Source: Algoriphagus terrigena DSM 22685 (GTDB taxonomy: Bacteria > Bacteroidota > Bacteroidia > Cytophagales > Cyclobacteriaceae). From it: a stretch of 64,000 nucleotides of DNA. The stretch is taken from positions 176,101 to 240,100 of the forward strand of contig NZ_AUBW01000008.1 of NCBI RefSeq assembly GCF_000429445.1, written 5' to 3'. The translations under genes and the position numbers were made by a program. Positions within the stretch are counted from its first letter, which is position 1, and every line of letters begins with the position of its first letter. Shown here in pieces: positions 45,583 to 54,560 of this stretch. Under the pieces are notes generated by a model. That model was not told the DNA's origin. It saw nothing but the letters and a program-made list of their open reading frames with translations, and did no database searches.

Positions 45583-48500
45583 TTAGGTTTCAAAAGCTTC
45601 ATCCATGTCTGAACTTTCTGTGGAGGCGATGGAAATGATAGCCGGAACTTCGTTGTCGGCACATTCGCAATCTTCCGTCTCCAAAATCGTGATCAAATGA
45701 TCTCCATAGGTATCGATAGCGCCCACAGACCCCAATAGCGAAACCCCGGTACTGCCTTTAGCTTCCTCGACTTTTGTTCGGGAAAGTATCTCTCCGTCCA
45801 CCGGGTTTTTGATGATGTGATATAGTTCAAAACAGGTTAGATAGTCTACATAGGCCAATTTCTCAACAAAATGAAGTGCGACCGAGCTATGTATTTCGCC
45901 TGTAAAAGAGAATGCTTCGGGAGACTGGAAGGCCCAGGGAGAGAGAAAAGCCTTGAGATCATCTTCCAGTTTTTTGGCGTAAAAGGAGCGATCCACGCCA
46001 GACAAAAAGCGCACGTTGGTCTTGACTTGAAGTTCTTCGTAGACAGGATTGACCACATGAAGAACAACTCCGGCAGAGCAGATACCGGATAGGAATTCCC
46101 GCACCTGGGCAATCAACGCCACACTCGCCTTGGGTCGCAGCGGGTCGATTGCATTCTTATTTTGGACGTTTGCCACCAGCACGACCGTCACGTGTCGCGG
46201 GGCCAATGCCCGGTAGTTTTCTAGATTTCCATCGTATTCGGTGTGATTTTGAACTTTGACCTGATAGATCTCGGGGAAATATTCCAGTACGAGATGCTCG
46301 TAATCCCAGCGGGTGATCGCCCGCTGCTTATGTCGAAGCCGCTCGGATATTCTCGTGTAGAAATTCTCAGACGCTTCGGCAGTTTTACCTCCAAAGGAGG
46401 CAAAAGGCTGGTCAATTTTACTGACCTGAGCCTGGGATATCTTGAGCTTGGCGATGGTTTTGGCAGGGAGTGCTGCAGCCAGACGATTCGGATCATTTCC
46501 CTGATCCTCAAAGATCACGCGCATGGCCTGCGCTATTATCTGAGTAAAATCCGGAATGGCGTCGCTGTTTTCTTTGACAGTCGCCATGATCCAGGTCAAG
46601 CCATCATCCAAGATGGTGTGCGTCGTGTCTGCGGCTCTGGGCATGGTAAGTCCTACGAGGCCGGTCTGGATGAGCCCGTTTGTTTCGTCCAAGACCAAAT
46701 CAAGCTTGTCAAAAGACTTCCAATCATTCCCGCCCAGATACTTCCACGTGACGGTAGGCACGGCCTTTTCTGGATTTGAGCTGCCGTCCAGGACATGGAT
46801 CAAGAGTTGGATTGACTGACCGAGCACGTGATTTTTCAACCCAATCAGCAGGTAGCCCTCATCTGAATAATCCCGTAGCAGTAAAGTCGGGCTGACCTCC
46901 TGTTTCGCTTCTCCAAATGGGCCGATATGGAAAAATGAGTTCCAGTTGCTTTTGCCCGGAATAAAGGAATCAGACGCAGTATAGTCGAGCTTGACGCTTT
47001 TTATTTCGGGTGTGTAGGGTTCGTTGGGGAGCGCTATTACCGATGGAGTCGTAGTTTCTTTGGACTTCTCAATGGCTTGGTTGGCAAAGAGTTTGGGATA
47101 TTCCGTGTGGCCAAAGTCAGCACCGGAAAGGGAGAGTTTTAGAAAACCCCTTTTGGAGGAGGGGGACCAAGCGATAAATTCCGCCAGCTCCGGCTCTGGC
47201 GCGATCGTGCCTAGATCCGAACTGTCAAGTTCATAGCTCTGAATCGTCGCTGGTGCGGCTGATCCGGCGAAAAGTGTAATTGTTTCCTTGGAATTTCCCC
47301 AAGACCTGTTATCCAGAAAATAAGCTTTGGCTTGGAAGGATGAGTTGGATTTTGCAGGGGAATATCCCGTGTAGTGCACACCGAATCCGGTCGAGCCGGT
47401 CGGAAGTCCATGCCATTCCAAATGAATCTTCAGATTTTCCAGACTTTTGCTGAAAACCTCCCGACTTCCGATGTAGAAATTGGAGCCGATTACGGGCCTG
47501 AAGCCAAATGGATTTATGTTTTTCCCAATTGGCAATGTGGCCAGATCGTTCTGCAAAATCAGGTTTTCCACCCCTTCCACATCGACACGGATAGTGACAG
47601 AAGACAGTTCCATGCCCTGTAGAACAGGATAGGCGTAGCTTTGTAGAGTGTCGGCGAGTTCGATCTTCAAGACCGGCTGTCCTGTGAGGAATTTCTGCAG
47701 CAGGACTTCCCCGTGGTAGTTTACCACGGCGTCTTGATCTGGGATCAGATGGCATTTGAGGATTAGCTGCATTCCCTCTGAGCCCAGGTTCTTGAGCTCG
47801 TGTTTTTGGGTCTGAAAGCTAAAAAGAAGGTCGGCGATCTTGTCCGGTCCAACACCCTTCACGGCTTCTACCTGACTAAGGGAGGTAAATTTTTTGCTCG
47901 GCAACAGAGAATCACGCTTAGCCAGGATGTTTTTGGCGGTGACTTCACCGATGTCATAGCCATTAAATGGTTTGTGATCTCCTATCTCCGGATTGTCAAA
48001 GACGGGCCCGGCCTGAGGTTCCAAGCCTGCAATATCCTGCCATGTTTTCGCATTGTTGAGGAAAGCAAGCACTTGATCGAGTACTTCTTCTTCGCTGCTC
48101 GGAAAGCCAATCCAGGCCTCGATCCATTCCTTCTCTCCACTCAGTAAAAATCGAAAGGTTGAATTCAGATGGAGACTTTTGAGCTTCTCCAATAATCTTG
48201 GCTGAGGTTTAAGGAGGACTGTCAGCGATATTTTGCGGAAACCCTCCGCCAAGGCCAAAACGGGTGAAGCAACGGCAAATCCGAGAATGGCGGATTGTCT
48301 GTCAGAAGTCGGGAAAAGTGTTTTCGGTCTTCCAAAGGGATTCCATCTTCCATCCGGGTGGAGGATTTCCGCCCCGTTTCCGTCAGCGGAATTGGCAATC
48401 TGCGAGAGGTAGAATCGGCCGTTAGCATCCCGAAAGAGCGACTTGAGTGCTGCAACCTCGGCTTTGTTAATTACTTGATCGACTTGATTTTTGAATAGGA

Positions 48501-48978
48501 TTTCTTTGCCGATGTCATCTTTTCCGGCTTTGAACACGGAGTTTTTGGGCAAAGCGTGCTCTCCCACATGCTTGGCCAGCTGCAGGATCAGGTAGGCTTG
48601 ATCGGCTTCTGCGGATTTTTCCTTTAGTCTCAGGACATCCCGATAGAAGAAATCCAGATGCTTTTTGGTCAACCCGTTCAGGTCGGCCTGAGCCAAAAGG
48701 TAGTTTTGCAGAAAAGCCAGAAACAGAGCGAAATGGGGGTCGGTCTGTTGAGCTGGGTCAATTTCCTTTTCAAAAAATGACCTCCAGTCCCCATCCCATA
48801 TGTCTCCTGCGGCGCGGAATTTAAGCTGAGCAGCCAAGCCTTTTGAATACTCTTTTAAGCCATCAAATTTTTGCCCATCTACAGCCACATAGTCCGGCAG
48901 CAGACTTTCCAAAAGCCTGTTTGCACGGTTGGTTCCGCTTCCTGGGACTTGGGTGCTATGGCAGCTGTCGGTGCTCAT
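45583..48978 (-). CDS. Baseplate J/gp6-like eCIS protein (Afp11-like)
   Basis: This 1131-residue protein's C-terminal region carries the baseplate J signature (RHKQRAITRWDYEHLVLEYFPEIYQVKV, about residues 895-922) followed by a typical gp47-like domain to the end. The N-terminal half is specific to this family, with a helix-hairpin-helix motif VKGVGPDKIADLL near residues 373-385, within an about 340-388 segment. It should form the wedge ring around the spike. Its start overlaps gp25 by 4 bases. Confidence 0.85.
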   Translation of the reverse strand: MSTDSCHSTQVPGSGTNRANRLLESLLPDYVAVDGQKFDGLKEYSKGLAAQLKFRAAGDIWDGDWRSFFEKEIDPAQQTDPHFALFLAFLQNYLLAQADLNGLTKKHLDFFYRDVLRLKEKSAEADQAYLILQLAKHVGEHALPKNSVFKAGKDDIGKEILFKNQVDQVINKAEVAALKSLFRDANGRFYLSQIANSADGNGAEILHPDGRWNPFGRPKTLFPTSDRQSAILGFAVASPVLALAEGFRKISLTVLLKPQPRLLEKLKSLHLNSTFRFLLSGEKEWIEAWIGFPSSEEEVLDQVLAFLNNAKTWQDIAGLEPQAGPVFDNPEIGDHKPFNGYDIGEVTAKNILAKRDSLLPSKKFTSLSQVEAVKGVGPDKIADLLFSFQTQKHELKNLGSEGMQLILKCHLIPDQDAVVNYHGEVLLQKFLTGQPVLKIELADTLQSYAYPVLQGMELSSVTIRVDVEGVENLILQNDLATLPIGKNINPFGFRPVIGSNFYIGSREVFSKSLENLKIHLEWHGLPTGSTGFGVHYTGYSPAKSNSSFQAKAYFLDNRSWGNSKETITLFAGSAAPATIQSYELDSSDLGTIAPEPELAEFIAWSPSSKRGFLKLSLSGADFGHTEYPKLFANQAIEKSKETTTPSVIALPNEPYTPEIKSVKLDYTASDSFIPGKSNWNSFFHIGPFGEAKQEVSPTLLLRDYSDEGYLLIGLKNHVLGQSIQLLIHVLDGSSNPEKAVPTVTWKYLGGNDWKSFDKLDLVLDETNGLIQTGLVGLTMPRAADTTHTILDDGLTWIMATVKENSDAIPDFTQIIAQAMRVIFEDQGNDPNRLAAALPAKTIAKLKISQAQVSKIDQPFASFGGKTAEASENFYTRISERLRHKQRAITRWDYEHLVLEYFPEIYQVKVQNHTEYDGNLENYRALAPRHVTVVLVANVQNKNAIDPLRPKASVALIAQVREFLSGICSAGVVLHVVNPVYEELQVKTNVRFLSGVDRSFYAKKLEDDLKAFLSPWAFQSPEAFSFTGEIHSSVALHFVEKLAYVDYLTCFELYHIIKNPVDGEILSRTKVEEAKGSTGVSLLGSVGAIDTYGDHLITILETEDCECADNEVPAIISIASTESSDMDEAFET

Positions 48979-49388
48979 TTGGGTACGTCAGTAGCTTCGA
49001 GGAAGAGATAAGGATAGACTAGGTTTTGGCGGTTGTTGGTAGAGATGATGAAGTAGCTGATCAGAATTTCGATCCTGCCTTCCTGAAAATCTGGCTTCAT
49101 GTCGATCTCTTCCACTTTCACACGCGGTTCATGAAAGAGGATAGCCCGCTTGATCCGATTGGTGATCATCGTAGCGGTGGTGACATTGAGCGCTTCGAAT
49201 AGCAAGTCCTCCATGTTGGCACCATAGTCAGGCCGGAGCACGCGCTCCCCGATGGTCGTATTGAGGAGGATAATCAGACTTTGACGGATGTCTTCCTCGT
49301 TTTCCACAAGACTAACTTGATTTGCATCCCGAAGAAATGCCACCGGAAAAGCCCATCCACGTCCCAGAAAAGTGTTTTTTTCAGCCAT
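48975..49388 (-). CDS. gp25/TssE-like baseplate protein (Afp9-like)
   Basis: This 137-residue baseplate wedge protein is of the gp25/W family. The classical helix and EPR motif are present: GERVLRPDYGANMEDLLFE near 47-65 and the HEPRVKVEEI segment near 86-95. These proteins connect the wedge to the sheath base. No PAAR gene lies between it and the spike gene; only 25 bases separate them. Confidence 0.92.
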   Translation of the reverse strand: MAEKNTFLGRGWAFPVAFLRDANQVSLVENEEDIRQSLIILLNTTIGERVLRPDYGANMEDLLFEALNVTTATMITNRIKRAILFHEPRVKVEEIDMKPDFQEGRIEILISYFIISTNNRQNLVYPYLFLEATDVPK

Positions 49389-49413
49389 TTTTTCAGTGAT
49401 TAACTTTCATGGT

Positions 49414-51171
49414 CTAGTTGATTTGGACTATTGAACCCTTCACAGTAGTGCTGCCCGAGGAGGTAAACTCTGCTCCGGCACCTCCGTCAGCCTTCAGTTG
49501 CGCTGAGGCCTTGATCTCGATGTTTACGCCTTCGATTTTTACATCTCCAGATGCTTTTAGAATAATGTCTTTAGCTGATTCGAGCGCAATGCCGTCTGCA
49601 CTCAATGTGGCCTTGTTTCCGTTTTCATCTTCCAAAAGGATACTTCCTTCGTCGTCGCTCAGGATGATCTTTTTTCCGTTTGGTGTTTCAATTGAGATCG
49701 ATTTTTTCTCGTCGTCAAATACCAATTTCAGCTGGCTTCTGGTGACAATGCCTTTCTGGAAATTGTCTTCGTTTTGGGTAAAAGGAGCCGGCTTTGCCGA
49801 GCTGTAGAGTTGTCCCAAAATGACTGGATCTCTCGGGTCTTCATTGATAAAACCGACAATGACTTCGTCCCCGACTTCTGGCAGGAAGAAGATTCCGCGG
49901 GCATCGTCACCCTCGCCGGCGTCCGGAGTGGACATTCTCGCCCAAGTTCCTTCCGAGCTTGGATCGATGACGGGGATATAGATCCTCACGCGGTGCTCTC
50001 CATCAGGATCTTCCAGACTGGTGACGACGCCAACATGGAGTCCTCTGATCGCGGGAATCAAACCGGCTGCGGGAGCATCCAGCACATCATCATACAGACT
50101 GGCTACAAACCTAGAATCCAGACCCAGCCCCAGATGGGTAAACCATTTCCTACTGGGAGAAATCTCGTGATAGACTGAGGACACGAAGGCTTTTCCGTTG
50201 AATCTGCTTCCAAACCCAGTCAGGGAGACCATATCCCCCGGCTTCAGGGTGTTATCTCCGAGGATCTTCACTTGACCCTGGATCTTTGAGAGACGGCTTC
50301 GCATCAGCTTGGCGTCGGCCCAAGCCTGAAGTTCCTGATCGTCCAATCCACCGCTGTGTTGGAGTCGAAAATCGCTGAGTCCAATCACATCGGCCAGATC
50401 TGCGCCGCTGATGTTGCTTTGGAAGTCCATCCCGGGATCACTGCCCTCCGTCTCTTTGAGTTCCTGATTTGCCAGGTCCCAGCTCGTACTCTTGGAGGTG
50501 GAATATTGGGTTCGGGCATCCATCTCTGCCTGAAACTCGACGACATTAGTGCCGTATTGAAGTTCCAACTTGGCTTCAGCACTGGTTTCAGGTTTTAAAA
50601 TCTTCACTTTGCTGTCTTCGACCAAGATGAGTTTCCCATTGACCTCAGCTCGAGTGAGTATGAAATCCCAGTCTGTGACATAATATTGAACCATCTCGGG
50701 ATGAGTCGTGGTAGTTGCCTCTACATCTGGAGTGAGCCCACTATAGGCACCAAGAATTTCCTCGATGATGTCGGAATCCTTTGATTCAAAAAAGTACTTG
50801 TTTTTGCGCCCGACGGTCATCTTCACTGCAGGATCCTTGAGATCGAGGACCAGTTTGGAAGCCTTGTCGGAGACCTCCAATCCGTGTCGGATGATAATTC
50901 CTTTGAAGATAGACTCCTCCAGATTGTTGTAGCCGGCCCGGATTTCGAGTTCTTTTCCGGGTACAAAAAGTTCTCCGCCACTAAGCTCAAAGTCGCTGGC
51001 GGAAACATCGCCGTCGTACAGTACCAGCCTGGCAGCTGGGATTTTATTTACTGCCTTTTGGATGGAAATCATGGCAACGCCGACTGACGCAGGCAACTCT
51101 GTTCCTCCAGAAAATATCTTGTAGGTAGCGAGGCTTGGGTTGGTTTCGGTGTTGACAGGTACGAGCGGCAT
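49414..51171 (-). CDS. VgrG-like spike protein (Afp8-like)
   Basis: This 585-residue protein forms the trimeric needle at the particle tip. A gp27-like N-terminal part (1-380) leads to the gp5-like OB-fold (about 385-455, GLHVGVVTSLEDPDGEHRVRIYIPV and a following EVGDEVIVGFINEDPRDPVILGQLY). A C-terminal beta-helix of short repeats (KKIILSDDEGSILLEDENGNKATLSADG) reaches the end. It begins 3 bases after the LysM gene. No lysozyme or other effector domain is fused. Confidence 0.92.
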   Translation of the reverse strand: MPLVPVNTETNPSLATYKIFSGGTELPASVGVAMISIQKAVNKIPAARLVLYDGDVSASDFELSGGELFVPGKELEIRAGYNNLEESIFKGIIIRHGLEVSDKASKLVLDLKDPAVKMTVGRKNKYFFESKDSDIIEEILGAYSGLTPDVEATTTTHPEMVQYYVTDWDFILTRAEVNGKLILVEDSKVKILKPETSAEAKLELQYGTNVVEFQAEMDARTQYSTSKSTSWDLANQELKETEGSDPGMDFQSNISGADLADVIGLSDFRLQHSGGLDDQELQAWADAKLMRSRLSKIQGQVKILGDNTLKPGDMVSLTGFGSRFNGKAFVSSVYHEISPSRKWFTHLGLGLDSRFVASLYDDVLDAPAAGLIPAIRGLHVGVVTSLEDPDGEHRVRIYIPVIDPSSEGTWARMSTPDAGEGDDARGIFFLPEVGDEVIVGFINEDPRDPVILGQLYSSAKPAPFTQNEDNFQKGIVTRSQLKLVFDDEKKSISIETPNGKKIILSDDEGSILLEDENGNKATLSADGIALESAKDIILKASGDVKIEGVNIEIKASAQLKADGGAGAEFTSSGSTTVKGSIVQIN

Positions 51172-51174
51172 AAT

Positions 51175-51966
51175 TTAGGATTTAGCTAGGGGTGGAAAAA
51201 ATACTTCCTGACCAACTTCCAGATTTCGGAAGTTTCTCAGCTTGTTTACCCGGGCGACTTCCAGATAGAATTCTGTCGAGCCATAGATGCGCTTGCACAT
51301 GATAGGCAGCGTATCGCCGGCATTCACTACCCGGACATGGGTGAGGTCGGGAGACGTTCTGCCTGCCTCTGCGGCCTGCTCTTGTCGGGAAAGAGACTGG
51401 TCAAAATTGGCCGAAACCGTAGCCCGAATTGGAAGTCCGGCGGAGTTGAAGAGCTTGTAGTTGACCGTGGCCGCCCCAAGTACGCCGCGAAACTGAAATG
51501 CTCCCCAGTTGATCTGCAGGTAGTTGGGCTTATGCGTGTCTGACTGGATGTTTTGGGTGATGTCGAGAAACTTGCGTATGGCGCGATCTACATGCTTATC
51601 TTCTTTGATCAAGTCAATCGCGGAGACTTTGTTGCCACTGATGCGATCCCGGTTGGGAGAGCTGCTTCCGAGATAGCTCAGATTGACATCTCCCGGGACG
51701 TCATTTCCGGGAGGAGAGGCAGCGGTGGCGTCGAATAGGAATTCAAACGTAACGCTGTCCGATTCCAAGGTTCGGAATTGGTACTGTTTGCCATCTGTCA
51801 GCCCCTCCTCAGGAATCCACTTGGATTTGAATTCTTGACTGAAAGCGGTAGGATTGTACATCACCACATACGTTTCCGTGGACGTCTCGTAGGTGTCGTC
51901 CGTGAATGCGGTGATTTTCATCTTTTCCAATCCTCCCAAGGGAGAAAAAATATCTTTCAGGGCCAT
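51175..51966 (-). CDS. LysM-containing tube/spike adaptor (Afp7-like)
   Basis: This 263-residue protein resembles the Afp7/gp53-like adaptor that joins the inner tube to the spike. The N-terminal beta domain (YVVMYNPTAFSQEFKSKW) is family-typical. A LysM module fills about residues 212-260 (VVNAGDTLPIMCKRIYGSTEFYLEVARVN, ending in GQEVFFPP). It lies between the DUF5908-type gene (10 bases) and the spike gene (3 bases). Confidence 0.9.
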   Translation of the reverse strand: MALKDIFSPLGGLEKMKITAFTDDTYETSTETYVVMYNPTAFSQEFKSKWIPEEGLTDGKQYQFRTLESDSVTFEFLFDATAASPPGNDVPGDVNLSYLGSSSPNRDRISGNKVSAIDLIKEDKHVDRAIRKFLDITQNIQSDTHKPNYLQINWGAFQFRGVLGAATVNYKLFNSAGLPIRATVSANFDQSLSRQEQAAEAGRTSPDLTHVRVVNAGDTLPIMCKRIYGSTEFYLEVARVNKLRNFRNLEVGQEVFFPPLAKS

Positions 51967-51976
51967 GAGCTAAGAA

Positions 51977-52132
51977 TTAGCGTTCGTTTTTTTCCTTGAT
52001 CAATCGGGCAAGCTCTTTCATTCCCAATAGGATAGACTCCGTCCCGGGCTGAGGTTTTCCCGTGCCGGTTGGTTTTTCTTCCGCTGCATCTACTGTGGTG
52101 CGGATGATGAGTTCTCTAATTTCTATGGGCAT
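51977..52132 (-). CDS. Tiny DUF5908-type eCIS protein, 51 residues
   Basis: This short gene starts at ATG 52132, 2 bases after the stop of the second tube gene, and ends 10 bases before the LysM gene. The protein opens MPIEIRELIIRTTVD, a start I recall as typical of DUF5908 proteins found in Bacteroidota eCIS loci, then has a Pro/Gly/Thr linker and a C-terminal amphipathic helix (LLGMKELARLIKEKNER). A role as plug, adaptor or tube-to-spike linker is possible but not shown. Confidence 0.8.
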   Translation of the reverse strand: MPIEIRELIIRTTVDAAEEKPTGTGKPQPGTESILLGMKELARLIKEKNER

Positions 52133-52134
52133 AA

Positions 52135-52608
52135 TCAGATGGGTAAAAGGTCCTCTGGAGAGATCCTGCGGAAATATTGATAGGCAAATTCGATGGATTC
52201 AATCATCAGCGTATTTTCCATCGCATTGAGTCCTTCGATGCTCCACTTGACAGGCCAGGCATTGATAAAATTCCACGCCTGAAGCGGCAAATGATTTTCA
52301 TTGAGTAAAATCACGGTGATGTCATGCGCCTCAAACTGAAAACCTTCTACCGCGTCTTTGAACCATTTCATTGCCTGCGATCCTATCAACATTCCCCGCT
52401 TCATCGTGAGATTGGGGTAGGAGACGGGGCCGGGCATCCGGTGCTTGAACCGGTTTTCACCCCCTTCAGCATATTCTTCGACGCCGATCTCTACGCTAAG
52501 CCCTCCTACTTCCTGAAATCCGATATCCGGTAGGCCGGGGTAAGCAAGCAAGAGCCCTTCAAGTCTGACGAGAAAATGGAAACCGGTAGGCGGGTGGAAA
52601 ATGGCCAT
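52135..52608 (-). CDS. eCIS inner-tube protein 2 (gp19/Hcp-like, Afp5-like)
   Basis: This 157-residue protein builds the inner tube or its initiator ring at the spike end. The pattern matches tail-tube proteins: PTGFHFLVRLEGL near 6, GFQEVGGLSVEIG near 31, the GGENRFKHRMPGP loop near 49 and LTMKRGML near 67. It is longer than the first tube protein by 13 residues and only moderately similar. By gene order it is the Afp5-type variant next to the adaptor. Confidence 0.9.
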   Translation of the reverse strand: MAIFHPPTGFHFLVRLEGLLLAYPGLPDIGFQEVGGLSVEIGVEEYAEGGENRFKHRMPGPVSYPNLTMKRGMLIGSQAMKWFKDAVEGFQFEAHDITVILLNENHLPLQAWNFINAWPVKWSIEGLNAMENTLMIESIEFAYQYFRRISPEDLLPI

Positions 52609-52611
52609 CGT

Positions 52612-53046
52612 TTATGGAGTTTCGATCGCTAGACCTTCGTGGCAAAGTTCGACCGTCTCGATCGCCACTTCGTTTCCGGTAGAGTTCAGCGTTGGGCCTT
52701 CCACCTTGCATGGCCAGGCTTCTTTGACCTTCCACACCATGACCGGCTCGTGCTCTTCGTTGAGTAGGCTGATGGTGAGGTCACGACGCTCGATGTTGTT
52801 TTTCTTGACGGTGTTGAGCCATTGGAAAAATTCGTTGTCAGACCGAAAAACTCCTCGTTTGAGGACAATATTGCTGAATTGCGGTATGCCGGGCATCTTG
52901 GTCACGTGGTATTCCAAGGAGCTGCCTTCCCGGTAGTCGATGGACTGAAGCTCGATGGTGAGGCCGGAAACTTCCGTGAAGCCGATGCGTGTGCCGCCCC
53001 ATTCTACCTGAAAATGAAAGACGGATACTGGATATGCTACTGCCAT
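52612..53046 (-). CDS. eCIS inner-tube protein 1 (gp19/Hcp-like, Afp1-like)
   Basis: This 144-residue main tube protein candidate has the same fold signature as its neighbour: VSVFHFQVEW near 7, IGFTEVSGLTIELQ near 21, SSLEYHVTKMPGI near 42 and VLKRGVFRSDNEFFQW near 61. Stacked hexamers of it would line the sheath and hold cargo. It lies 3 bases upstream of the second tube gene. Confidence 0.9.
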   Translation of the reverse strand: MAVAYPVSVFHFQVEWGGTRIGFTEVSGLTIELQSIDYREGSSLEYHVTKMPGIPQFSNIVLKRGVFRSDNEFFQWLNTVKKNNIERRDLTISLLNEEHEPVMVWKVKEAWPCKVEGPTLNSTGNEVAIETVELCHEGLAIETP

Positions 53047-53081
53047 GATATGTTGGATTTAAAAGTTTGCTGATGGGTTGA

Positions 53082-54533
53082 TTAGGATTCCTGAAGCTTG
53101 TGGGAAAACTTGAGGATGATAAATTCTGCCGGTCTTACGGCCGCCAGACCGATCTCGACATTCATTCTGCCTTCGAGGATATCCTGGGCAGTCATCGTGA
53201 TGCCGAGACCGATCTTGACGAAGAAGGCTTCGTCGGGCTTGGCACCGGCGAGCGCTCCGTCTCTCCAAAGTTTGGTAAGGAAGTTTTCGACCATGGTTTT
53301 CACCCGGAGCCAGGTATTGGCATCATTTGGTTCGAAGACGACGAATTCCGTGGCTTTTTTCACGGACTCTTCAATGAAAATATAGAGGCGCCGTACTGGC
53401 ACATATCTCCACTCATTGTCATTACCGGCCAGTGTCCTAGCTCCCCAAACCAAAGTACCCTTTCCGGTAAATGTCCGAATGACATTGATGGACTTGCCGG
53501 AGGAAGCATCGACGTTCAGCGAAGCTTGTTGTTCGTGGGATACCTTCACAGCGGGACCTATCACTGAGCGGATGTCTACATTGGCAGGGGCTTTCCACAC
53601 GCCTCTTTGACTGTCGACTCGGGCATAGACTCCCGCGACCGCTCCTGAGGGAGGCACAACCACGTACAGTTTGCTGATTTCAGAAAGAATCGCCCGATGA
53701 AGGCTGGGGTCTGCAGTCGACAGCGCGGTGAGGTTAGAGCCGTTTGCCGCATTGACAATCGCCGGACTCGGAGCACCGGCGCCGATGTAGCTGGCCGATT
53801 GTGTAATGGTGACAGAGGCAGAGTCGTATCCAAAGTTCAAGCCACTTTTGAGATTGGGATAATAAGCCGCACCATATTTCAGGTCGCCGGAGCCAATTCC
53901 TGTATTCCTGAAGTTTTCCGCATCCGCGAAAGGATCCGCCGTGTTGACTTTCACATCGAGGATGACGAACCGGTCTTTCAGCTTTTCGCATTGTGCCAAA
54001 GCAGCTTCGTAGACGGCTTTTCCATTTGCCAAGGTGAGATCGTCAGGAAAGACGATCAGTGTCGGTTCATCGACTTTTTCCACAGCAGCCAGGCCGCCCA
54101 ATAGGCTTGTGGCAGTAGTGCTGTTTCCGACCGTGGGGGGAGTGGTGAAATCGTTTACCGAGACAATGTAGCAGGGGCCTCCACCATTGTCGAAAAACAG
54201 CCGGAGACTGTAGTACATTTTATATGCACTCGGAGCTACCGGGGCACCGGCCTTGACTATCCGGGAGCTCAGCTTGGCAGGTTGGCCATTCTCTCCCGTG
54301 TAAGTATCCTGAATTGTCACCGGGATGGCTTCCGGATTGGCAAAGCCAAAGATCGCTTCATATTCCAGCATCGAAGTGATCCGCGTGGGAACACCCCGAA
54401 CCAGCTCTCCATTTTTGGTTGCCAGGTTGGTATGCCCGATGAATGCCGGGATGGCTGTCTCCACGGCTGCGATTGATGCCGGGAGCGTTGAGATTTCTTT
54501 GATGTAAACACCCGGGGTGGCGTAAGTTGACAT
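53082..54533 (-). CDS. eCIS contractile sheath protein, short paralogue
   Basis: This 483-residue sheath subunit has the usual N-terminal start (ATPGVYIKEISTLPASI), a middle outer domain (about 130-290) and a conserved core at the C-terminus (VDSQRGVWKAPANVDIRSV onward, ending HKLQES). From about residue 300 to the end it is nearly identical in layout to the longer paralogue at 54561. It lies 35 bases upstream of the first tube gene and 27 bases downstream of the other sheath gene. Confidence 0.95.
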   Translation of the reverse strand: MSTYATPGVYIKEISTLPASIAAVETAIPAFIGHTNLATKNGELVRGVPTRITSMLEYEAIFGFANPEAIPVTIQDTYTGENGQPAKLSSRIVKAGAPVAPSAYKMYYSLRLFFDNGGGPCYIVSVNDFTTPPTVGNSTTATSLLGGLAAVEKVDEPTLIVFPDDLTLANGKAVYEAALAQCEKLKDRFVILDVKVNTADPFADAENFRNTGIGSGDLKYGAAYYPNLKSGLNFGYDSASVTITQSASYIGAGAPSPAIVNAANGSNLTALSTADPSLHRAILSEISKLYVVVPPSGAVAGVYARVDSQRGVWKAPANVDIRSVIGPAVKVSHEQQASLNVDASSGKSINVIRTFTGKGTLVWGARTLAGNDNEWRYVPVRRLYIFIEESVKKATEFVVFEPNDANTWLRVKTMVENFLTKLWRDGALAGAKPDEAFFVKIGLGITMTAQDILEGRMNVEIGLAAVRPAEFIILKFSHKLQES

Positions 54534-54560
54534 AAGAATTGCGTTTTGGGTTAAATGGAA

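Noticed and set aside
45579..45662. 28-residue N-terminal extension of the 1399-residue baseplate protein
   Set aside because: It overlaps the preceding gene and lacks the AAGG site found before ATG 45578.
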